From Streptomyces spinoverrucosus (GTDB taxonomy: Bacteria > Actinomycetota > Actinomycetes > Streptomycetales > Streptomycetaceae): a DNA stretch of 64,000 nt. The notes under the pieces were generated by a model that did not search any database, had not been told where the DNA came from, and saw nothing but the letters and a program-made list of their open reading frames with translations. Of this stretch, positions 58,094-64,000 are shown in pieces. Location: NCBI RefSeq assembly GCF_015712165.1, contig NZ_JADPZX010000001.1, positions 3,100,001 to 3,164,000 of the forward strand, written 5' to 3'. Position 1 is the first letter of the stretch. Each line of letters begins with the position of its first letter. A program made the translations under genes and the position numbers.

Positions 58094-58109
58094 GTCACAG
58101 ACCTGTCAC
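58094..58109. promoter_or_regulatory. AfsQ1-binding box in the sigQ-afsQ1 intergenic region
   Basis: GTCAC-AGACCT-GTCAC fits the published AfsQ1 consensus GTnAC-n6-GTnAC exactly. It lies 109 bp from sigQ and 120 bp from afsQ1. Confidence 0.8.
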
Positions 58110-58228
58110 AGGGGATGGGCCGTAGGCCGTTCGCAGAACCCCCACAGCACGGTCACAGAGAAGAGCGGTACGGCTACGCAGCCGCCCGAGTGTCGAAACG
58201 CCGGGCCACCATGGGCCAGAATGAGCCC

Positions 58229-58906
58229 GTGCCTTCCCTGTTGCTGATCGAGGACGACGACGCCATCCGCACGGCCCTGGAGCTCTCACTGACGCGCCAG
58301 GGACACCGCGTGGCGACCGCTGCCAGCGGTGAGGACGGTCTGAAGCTCCTGCGTGAGCAGCGACCGGATCTGATCGTGCTGGATGTGATGCTGCCCGGCA
58401 TCGACGGGTTCGAGGTGTGCCGACGCATCCGGCGCACCGACCAGCTGCCGATCATCCTGCTGACCGCCCGCAGCGACGACATCGACGTCGTGGTCGGGCT
58501 GGAGTCCGGCGCCGACGACTATGTCGTCAAACCGGTGCAGGGGCGGGTGCTGGACGCGCGGATCCGGGCCGTGCTGCGGCGCGGCGAGCGGGAGGCGAAC
58601 GACGCGGCGACCTTCGGCAGCCTCGTCATCGACCGCGCGGCGATGACCGTGACGAAGAACGGCGAGGACCTCCAGCTCACGCCGACCGAGCTGCGGCTGC
58701 TGCTGGAGCTGAGCCGACGGCCCGGTCAGGCGCTGTCCCGGCAGCAGCTGCTGCGGCTGGTGTGGGAGCACGACTACCTCGGTGACTCCCGGCTCGTGGA
58801 CGCCTGCGTCCAGCGGCTGCGCGCCAAGGTCGAGGACGTGCCGTCGTCCCCGACACTGATCCGTACCGTGCGGGGTGTCGGCTATCGGCTGGACGCCCCT
58901 CAGTGA
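58229..58906 (+). CDS. afsQ1: Response regulator AfsQ1 (OmpR type)
   Basis: A 225-residue regulator. Receiver domain (1-118): acidic pocket IEDDD, phosphoacceptor Asp52 in LDVMLPG, and Lys in VKPV. Winged-helix domain (about 125-222) ends with RLRAKVEDVPSSPTLIRTVRGVGYRL. Almost identical to S. coelicolor AfsQ1, which activates actinorhodin, undecylprodigiosin and CDA production on glutamate. GTG at 58229. Overlaps afsQ2 by 4 bp (GTGA). Confidence 0.97.
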   Translation: MPSLLLIEDDDAIRTALELSLTRQGHRVATAASGEDGLKLLREQRPDLIVLDVMLPGIDGFEVCRRIRRTDQLPIILLTARSDDIDVVVGLESGADDYVVKPVQGRVLDARIRAVLRRGEREANDAATFGSLVIDRAAMTVTKNGEDLQLTPTELRLLLELSRRPGQALSRQQLLRLVWEHDYLGDSRLVDACVQRLRAKVEDVPSSPTLIRTVRGVGYRLDAPQ

Positions 58907-60468
58907 CAGACCAGCACGGTGGTTTCCGCGGCTGGGCCGCGGCACGCAAGGGAGCTCTGTCGACGCTGCGCTTCACCAGTCTGCGGCTGCGGCTGGTCGT
59001 GGTGTTCGCGCTGGTGGCGTTGACGGCCGCGGTGTCCGCGTCCGGGATCGCGTACTGGCTCAACCGCGAGGCCGTGCTCACCCGCACCCAGGACGCGGTG
59101 CTGCGCGACTTCGAGCAGGAGATGAAGAACCGCGCCGGCGCCCTGCCCGTCCACCCCACCCAGGACGAACTCCAGCGCACCGCAGGCCAGATGGCCAGCA
59201 GCAGCCAGCGCTTCAGCGTGCTCCTCGTCGCCGAGGACGCGAGCGGCAAGGCGGTGTACGGAAGTTCCGGCGGCCTGAACGACGGCTTCGCGCTGGCGGA
59301 CGTACCGAAGTCGCTGCGCACAGCCGTGAACAAGCAGCAGCCGCTCACCTCGAACAACAAGTCGCCGTACCACCTGTACTGGCAGCGGATCGTCGAAGAC
59401 GGCACCCCGTACCTGGTCGCCGGCACCCGGGTGATCGGCGGCGGGCCGACCGGTTACATGGTGAAGTCGCTGGAGCCGGAGGCCAAGGACCTCAACTCGC
59501 TGGCCTGGTCGCTCGGTATCGCCACCGGTCTGGCGCTGATCGGTTCGGCGCTGCTCGCGCAGGCCGCCGCCACGACCGTGCTGAAGCCCGTGCACCGGCT
59601 CGGTGTCGCCGCGCGGCGGCTCGGGGAGGGCGAGCTGGACACCCGGCTCAGGGTGTCCGGGACCGACGAACTGGCCGATCTGTCCCGAACGTTCAACAAG
59701 GCCGCCGAGGCGCTGGAGAAGCGGGTCGCGGACATGGCGGCACGGGACGAGGCGTCGCGGCGATTCGTGGCTGACATGAGCCATGAGCTGCGGACACCGC
59801 TCACCGCCATCACCGCCGTGACGGAGGTGCTGGAGGAGGAGCTGGAATCCGAGGGCGGCGGCATCGACCCGATGATCGAGCCCGCGGTACGGCTGGTGGT
59901 GAGCGAGACGCGGCGGCTGAACGACCTGGTCGAGAACCTGATGGAGGTCACCCGCTTCGACGCGGGCACCGCCCGGCTGGTCGCGGACGACGTCGACGTC
60001 GCCGACCAGATCACCGCCTGCATCGACGCGCGGGCCTGGCTCGACGCGGTGGAGCTGGACGCCGAGCGCGGCATCCACGCCCGCCTCGACCCGCGCCGCC
60101 TGGACGTCATACTGGCCAACCTCATCGGCAACGCGCTCAAGCACGGCGGTTCGCCGGTGCGGGTGTCCGTGCGCGAGGAGGACAGCGAGGTCGTCATCCA
60201 GGTGCGCGACCACGGGCCGGGCATCCCCGAGGACGTCCTGCCGCACGTGTTCGACCGCTTCTACAAGGCCAGCGCCTCCCGCCCACGCTCCGAGGGCAGC
60301 GGCCTCGGCCTGTCCATCGCCCTGGAGAACGCCCACATCCACGGCGGCGACATCACCGCGGCCAACTCCCCCGAGGGCGGTGCGGTCTTCACGCTGCGGC
60401 TGCCGAGGGACGCGTCGGACGCGGTGCGGGCGGCGGAGGAGAAGCGCTCCAAGAAGGGGGACGCGTGA
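58903..60468 (+). CDS. afsQ2: Sensor histidine kinase AfsQ2
   Basis: A 521-residue membrane kinase. N-terminal helix (about 27-48), extracytoplasmic sensor (about 50-195), second helix (about 200-223), HAMP (about 224-278), dimerisation/phosphoacceptor box with His294 in MSHELRTPL, and ATPase domain with N-box LIGNALKHG, G1 DHGPGIPE and G2 GSGLGLSIA. Phosphorylates AfsQ1. GTG overlaps the afsQ1 stop; the following lipoprotein overlaps its stop. Confidence 0.96.
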   Translation: MTDQHGGFRGWAAARKGALSTLRFTSLRLRLVVVFALVALTAAVSASGIAYWLNREAVLTRTQDAVLRDFEQEMKNRAGALPVHPTQDELQRTAGQMASSSQRFSVLLVAEDASGKAVYGSSGGLNDGFALADVPKSLRTAVNKQQPLTSNNKSPYHLYWQRIVEDGTPYLVAGTRVIGGGPTGYMVKSLEPEAKDLNSLAWSLGIATGLALIGSALLAQAAATTVLKPVHRLGVAARRLGEGELDTRLRVSGTDELADLSRTFNKAAEALEKRVADMAARDEASRRFVADMSHELRTPLTAITAVTEVLEEELESEGGGIDPMIEPAVRLVVSETRRLNDLVENLMEVTRFDAGTARLVADDVDVADQITACIDARAWLDAVELDAERGIHARLDPRRLDVILANLIGNALKHGGSPVRVSVREEDSEVVIQVRDHGPGIPEDVLPHVFDRFYKASASRPRSEGSGLGLSIALENAHIHGGDITAANSPEGGAVFTLRLPRDASDAVRAAEEKRSKKGDA

Positions 60469-61067
60469 GGAAGGCTCGTCTGCTGGTGGTGCCGGTGTTC
60501 GCCGCGCTGCTCGCCGGATGCGGCATCCGGGCCACCGAGGTGCCGACGGACTTCGGGCCGGCGCCCTCGCGGGCGCACTGCTCGCTCGCCGGGCAGGGCA
60601 TCACCACGCAGTCCACGCCCGGGATGCCCGTACAGGTGTTCCTGCTGTGTGGTTCGTCGCTGGTCACCGTCGACCGGGCGGTGCGGGTGCCCCAGGGCAC
60701 GGAGGACTCCGAGCGGCGCGTGCTGGTCGCGCAGGGCCTGCTGGACGAGCTCGCCAAGACGCCGTCGGCGGCCGAGAAGCAGGCCGGGTACTCCACGGAC
60801 GTACGCGGCGGTATGACGGTGAGCGGGCCGGGCCCGCGGGATCCGGAGGACACGCTGCGGCTGACGACGGCCCCCGAGGACCTCACCTCGTACGCGCTCG
60901 CCCAGATCGTCTGTACGTTCTCCGACTCGGCGGCGGCCGAGGGCGACGGCTCGGTGATCCTCGGCGGCCCCGGTGCCGCGCCGCCCCGCAGCTACGAGTG
61001 CACCGACGACGTCCGCGCCCGCCCGGGCGAGGTGGAACCACCGTCGACGGAGGTCACGGGCGGCTGA
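60465..61067 (+). CDS. Lipoprotein of the AfsQ locus
   Basis: A 200-residue lipoprotein: basic tip MRKARLL, hydrophobic core and lipobox LLAGC (Cys about 19). Mature part has four Cys (AHCSL, LLCGSS, QIVCTF, YECTDD), probably two disulfides, and resembles GerMN-like modules (DRAVRVPQGTEDSERRVLVAQGLLDEL). Translationally coupled to afsQ2, it is well placed to sense or modulate the kinase outside the membrane; that role is inference. Confidence 0.85.
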   Translation: MRKARLLVVPVFAALLAGCGIRATEVPTDFGPAPSRAHCSLAGQGITTQSTPGMPVQVFLLCGSSLVTVDRAVRVPQGTEDSERRVLVAQGLLDELAKTPSAAEKQAGYSTDVRGGMTVSGPGPRDPEDTLRLTTAPEDLTSYALAQIVCTFSDSAAAEGDGSVILGGPGAAPPRSYECTDDVRARPGEVEPPSTEVTGG

Positions 61068-61148
61068 CGGCAGGTGTGGCGCATGCCTCACCCGGGTAGG
61101 GGGTCCCGACCCGGAACCGATCCTGCCGATGGCCGCGTCTAGGGGGGC

Positions 61149-61739
61149 GTGCAGCGTCAAGGCTCCAGGGGCGGCAGCGCCGCGATCCGCGTGCGGGTGA
61201 CGGGGGGTGTCCTCCTCGCCGCGCACCTCGCGTTCGTCGCCTGGTACACGCTGCGTCCGCTGGACGTGCCCTGGGTGATGCCCGCCAATCTGCATCCGCT
61301 CGCCGGTATCCGCGCCGACCTCGCGCTGGGCTGGCCCGAGGCGGCGCGCAGCATCGGCGCCGGGCTCGGGCTGCTCGCGCCGCTGGGCGTGCTGCTGCCG
61401 ATGGTGGGCGGCAGACCGCGGGTCTCCCCGCTCGGCTCCCTGGTCCGCACGGTCGCCGCCGGGGCGCTGATCTCGCTCGGCATAGAGCTGTTGCAGACCG
61501 GCGTGCCCGGCCAGGTCGTGGACGTCGACTCGCTGCTGCTGAACACCACGGGCGTCACCCTCACCCATGTCGCGGTCGTCCCGGCGGGCCGATACTGGCT
61601 GCGCCGCAGGGCTCTGGCCCGCAGCCGGGCAGCGCTGCCGCCGCTGCCGACGGAGGACGCCCCTCAGGGTCGTACCCCGACGATTCCCAGGGTCGGGATC
61701 GCCCCATGGAGTGATGCTTTGCCCCCTTCGTCTCCGTAG
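61149..61739 (+). CDS. VanZ-like membrane protein
   Basis: A 196-residue protein with four helices (about 18-35, 67-85, 97-117, 135-155) and the VanZ phrases WYTLRPLDVPW, NLHPLAGIR, GLLAPLGVLLP and SLGIELLQTGVPGQVVDVDSLLLNTTG. VanZ proteins give low-level resistance to lipoglycopeptides; in most actinobacteria the role is unknown. GTG at 61149 has a strong AGGGGGG site. Confidence 0.88.
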   Translation: MQRQGSRGGSAAIRVRVTGGVLLAAHLAFVAWYTLRPLDVPWVMPANLHPLAGIRADLALGWPEAARSIGAGLGLLAPLGVLLPMVGGRPRVSPLGSLVRTVAAGALISLGIELLQTGVPGQVVDVDSLLLNTTGVTLTHVAVVPAGRYWLRRRALARSRAALPPLPTEDAPQGRTPTIPRVGIAPWSDALPPSSP

Positions 61740-61804
61740 CGTGGATGTCAGAACGAGGCAGCCAGAAGAGGAGGCCTCGGACAGACGCTCACGAAGGAGC
61801 CGCG

Positions 61805-62008
61805 ATGAGCCGCCTTGCCCGCCCCACCAGTGGTCGGATGATTGGCGGAGTGTGCGCAGCGCTGGCACGGCGCTTCGGCACCTCCGCGACGACGATGCGT
61901 GTGATCTTCCTGCTCTCCTGCTTGCTGCCCGGCCCGCAGTTCCTGCTCTACATCGCGCTGTGGATCCTGCTCCCGTCGGAGGACAAGGCGGCCCGCACAG
62001 CCTGGTGA
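61805..62008 (+). CDS. PspC-domain membrane protein
   Basis: A 67-residue protein: LARPTSGRMIGGVCAALARRFGTSATTMRVIF, then a membrane helix and LWILLPSED. This is a lone PspC domain, the phage-shock sensor module that binds PspA-type or other partners at the membrane. AAGGAG 6 nt upstream supports the ATG at 61805. Confidence 0.93.
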   Translation: MSRLARPTSGRMIGGVCAALARRFGTSATTMRVIFLLSCLLPGPQFLLYIALWILLPSEDKAARTAW

Positions 62009-62045
62009 CACCACCCCCGGATCTGCCCTCCCTCAGGGGCACACG

Positions 62046-62085
62046 CCGATGGGGCGCACCCCCTGAAAAGGGTGCGCCCCATCGG
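62046..62085. terminator. Bidirectional terminator
   Basis: Perfect 16-bp stem (CCGATGGGGCGCACCC and complement) with an 8-nt loop CCTGAAAA, between the convergent PspC gene and the secreted-protein gene. Confidence 0.9.
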
Positions 62086-62103
62086 CACGTGCAAGGGTGT
62101 GGC

Positions 62104-62460
62104 TCAGGCCAGCGGGAGGCCGTTCACGCCGGTGCCGTGCGCGGGCACGCCCTGCACCGGCATCCCGCCGAGCAGTGTGGCGGCCGGGCCGGTGGGGCCC
62201 TCGGCGAGCACCGACTCGGCGGCCGGCTGGGCGGCCCGCAGGCCCGCGCCGAGCGCGGTCTGGCCCTGGTGCAGCGCCTCGGCCGAACCCGGCACCGCCT
62301 GGTTGAGGTTCTCCGCCGGCAGCGTCCGGGCGACCGTCTCCAGAGCCTGGCTGGTGTCGGGGAGAGCGGCCGGAGCGGCGCTCGCGACACCCGCACCGGC
62401 GGCGGCGAAGGCGGCACCGAGGGCGGCGACACCGAGGGTCTTGGCAGCAGACTGCTTCAT
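62104..62460 (-). CDS. Small secreted protein
   Basis: A 118-residue exported protein. Signal peptide MKQSAAKTLGVAALGAAFAA with cleavage near SAAPA (about residue 29). Mature part is Ala/Pro/Gly-rich with an amphipathic helix (QALETVARTLPAENLNQAV) and no Cys. Same size class as the product at 54380. Function unknown. Confidence 0.75.
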   Translation of the reverse strand: MKQSAAKTLGVAALGAAFAAAGAGVASAAPAALPDTSQALETVARTLPAENLNQAVPGSAEALHQGQTALGAGLRAAQPAAESVLAEGPTGPAATLLGGMPVQGVPAHGTGVNGLPLA

Positions 62461-62614
62461 GGTGAATTGCGTCCTTGACTGACTTGAAATGGGATAACGG
62501 GGATGACGTTCAGGGGAGGGAGCGGTTCAAGAACGTAAACACGCGAGGGCACCCTCCGCAAACATCGAAATGCGGACGGATTGTGAACGCCCGCCCGCAT
62601 TCCCCGACCCCCGG

Positions 62615-63790
62615 TCAGCCCTCCGAAGTGGCAGAACCCCTGGTGGACGCGGTCTGCTGGAACAGCCATTCGGACTTCAGCTCGGCGTATCCGGGCTTGA
62701 TCACGTCATTGATCATGCCCAGCCGTTCATCGAAAGGAATGAATGCTGACTTCATAGCATTGACTGAGAACCACTGCATGTCGTCGAGCGTGTAACCGAA
62801 TGCCTCGACAAGGTGCTCGAATTCCCGGCTCATGCTGGTGTGGGACATCAGCCGGTTGTCGGTGTTCACGGTCGCCCGGAAGTGCAGCCGCCGCAGCAGG
62901 CCGATCGGGTGCTCGGCGTAGGAGGAGGCGGCGCCGGTCTGGAGGTTGGAGCTGGGGCACAGCTCCAACGGGATGCGCTTGTCCCGGACGTAACTGGCGA
63001 GCCTGCCGAGCTTGACGGTGCCGTCCTCGGCGACCTCGATGTCGTCGATGATCCGCACCCCGTGCCCGAGCCGGTCGGCGCCGCACCACTGCAGGGCCTG
63101 CCAGATGGACGGCAGCCCGAAGGCCTCTCCGGCGTGGATGGTGAAGTGGTTGTTCTCGCGCTTGAGGTACTCGAAGGCGTCGAGGTGCCGGGTGGGGGGG
63201 TAGCCGGCCTCGGCACCGGCGATGTCGAAGCCGACGACGCCCAAGTCCCGGTACCGGTTGGCCAGTTCGGCGATCTCCAGGGCGCGGGCCGCGTGCCGCA
63301 TCGCGGTGAGCAGGGCGCCGACGCGGATGCGGTGGCCGTTCGCCCGGGCGATCCGCTCGCCTTCCCGGAAGCCCTCGTTGACGGCCTCGACGACCTCTTC
63401 GAGGGTGAGCCCGCCCTCCAGGTGCTGCTCGGGGGCGTAGCGCACCTCGGCGTAGACGACACCGTCCTCGGCGAGGTCCTCGGCGCACTCGGCGGCGACC
63501 CGGACGAGCGCGTCGCGGGTCTGCATGACGCCGACGGTGTGCGAGAAGGTCTCCAGATACCGCTCCAGCGAACCGGAGTCGGCGGCCTCGCGGAACCAGA
63601 GGCCGAGCTTGTCGGGGTCCGTGTCGGGAAGCTGGGAGTAGCCGGTCTCCCGGGCGAGGTCGACGACGGTGCCGGGGCGCAGGCCGCCGTCGAGGTGGTC
63701 GTGCAGCAGAACCTTGGGCGCCCGGCGGATCTGGTCCGAGCTCGGGGTGTGCCCCATCCGGTCGGTCTTCCGGTCATTCTGGCTCGTCAT
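62615..63790 (-). CDS. add: Adenosine deaminase
   Basis: A 391-residue zinc enzyme converting (deoxy)adenosine to (deoxy)inosine. Zinc ligands: His30 and His32 in HDHLDGG, His in [10 protein letters not shown] with the catalytic Glu, and His/Asp later (LGHGVRI; SLNTDNR-like VNTDNR). Proton-shuttle segment GADRLGHG. Feeds inosine to PNP at 24174. ATG at 63790 is 6 nt after a -10 and 16 nt after the shared CTACGCGCGTAG. Confidence 0.96.
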   Translation of the reverse strand: MTSQNDRKTDRMGHTPSSDQIRRAPKVLLHDHLDGGLRPGTVVDLARETGYSQLPDTDPDKLGLWFREAADSGSLERYLETFSHTVGVMQTRDALVRVAAECAEDLAEDGVVYAEVRYAPEQHLEGGLTLEEVVEAVNEGFREGERIARANGHRIRVGALLTAMRHAARALEIAELANRYRDLGVVGFDIAGAEAGYPPTRHLDAFEYLKRENNHFTIHAGEAFGLPSIWQALQWCGADRLGHGVRIIDDIEVAEDGTVKLGRLASYVRDKRIPLELCPSSNLQTGAASSYAEHPIGLLRRLHFRATVNTDNRLMSHTSMSREFEHLVEAFGYTLDDMQWFSVNAMKSAFIPFDERLGMINDVIKPGYAELKSEWLFQQTASTRGSATSEG

Positions 63791-63796
63791 TTTCGC

Positions 63797-63818
63797 ACTC
63801 TAACTCCTACGCGCGTAG
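63797..63818 (-). promoter_or_regulatory. Operator and leaderless promoter of add
   Basis: CTACGCGCGTAG (63807-63818), 4 bp, then -10 TAGAGT (63797-63802 on the minus strand), 6 nt before the ATG at 63790. Same operator as at PNP and deoC. Confidence 0.75.
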
Positions 63819-63903
63819 ATCGCCGGGTGTACGTTTCCGTCGATACGTAACGGTGACCGTGCGGACGGGTGGCGTACACCGGTGCTTCTGACACTGTTCT
63901 GTC

Positions 63904-64000
63904 ATGGCACAGCAAGCGACGCCGGTTCGCACGGCCCGGCTGGGACGGGCGCTCGGTCCGGAACCGACGGCGGTGAGCGCAGTGGTGCTGCTGCTCCCCG
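63904..64000 (+). CDS. Partial gene, start of a probable alpha/beta hydrolase
   Basis: Opens MAQQATPVRTARLGRALGPE and then AVSAVVLLLP, cut by the right edge after about 32 codons. The hydrophobic strand VVLLLP leading to a GG turn is how dienelactone/alpha-beta hydrolases begin, and S. coelicolor has such a gene next to add (from memory). Too short for a firm call. Confidence 0.5.
   Translation, partial: MAQQATPVRTARLGRALGPEPTAVSAVVLLLP

Noticed and set aside
1..64000. tRNA, rRNA, riboswitch, complete IS or biosynthetic gene cluster
   Set aside because: Gaps were read on both strands; no cloverleaf, known riboswitch core, transposase, PKS/NRPS or terpene synthase gene was found.

Overview
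The window is high-GC DNA with strongly GC-biased third codon positions, frequent GTG starts and Streptomyces-type genes: afsQ1/afsQ2/sigQ, a GAF-GGDEF protein, a class III adenylate cyclase and acyl-CoA carboxylase subunits. It is a chromosomal segment of a Streptomyces. From memory, the order hutH - GGDEF - enoyl-CoA hydratase - cya - birA - pccB - pccE - maf - accA2 - DeoR - NAD(P)H quinone reductase - PNP - phosphohexomutase - (gap) - PH-domain protein - deoC - aldehyde dehydrogenase - sigQ - afsQ1 - afsQ2 - lipoprotein - VanZ - PspC - adenosine deaminase matches the S. coelicolor SCO4932 to SCO4901 interval read in reverse. No tRNA, rRNA, CRISPR array or complete insertion sequence was seen.

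Layout. 1-8.1 kb holds envelope and secreted functions: a subtilisin-like protease (cut by the left edge), a MacB/FtsX-type ABC exporter, an L,D-transpeptidase, a small LADTG sortase-substrate-like protein and a lipoprotein. 8.1-27.0 kb is core metabolism and signalling: histidine degradation, cyclic-di-GMP and cAMP synthesis, the propionyl/acetyl-CoA carboxylase set (biotin ligase, beta, epsilon and biotinylated alpha subunits), a DeoR regulator, purine nucleoside phosphorylase and a phosphohexomutase.

27.2-40.0 kb is the most unusual part. It is a Pst-type ABC importer (PstC, PstA, PstB) spread over two transcription units. Mixed in are three different PstS-like binding proteins, two of them with C-terminal membrane anchors, a secreted protein ending in an MASTG sorting-like signal, a lipoprotein with an intact sortase His/Cys/Arg set, and a polytopic sortase-fold protein that has lost the catalytic His and Cys. 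40.1-48.5 kb is further accessory DNA: a DUF1508 protein, an MFS exporter, a 2H phosphoesterase, an XRE regulator with four tiny divergent genes, a SnoaL-like protein behind a SoxR/MerR-type promoter, and a large membrane protein.

48.7-64.0 kb returns to conserved genes: deoC with two aldehyde dehydrogenase-like genes, a methyltransferase, a DUF2975/XRE pair, an FAD oxidase, a uridine-kinase-like protein, the sigQ/afsQ1/afsQ2/lipoprotein signalling locus and adenosine deaminase.

A link not obvious from gene order: the 12-bp palindrome CTACGCGCGTAG occurs just upstream of the PNP, deoC and adenosine deaminase genes. Each time it is followed by a TANNNT -10 box exactly 6 nt before the start codon. 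This points to one nucleoside-salvage regulon with leaderless mRNAs scattered over about 40 kb.
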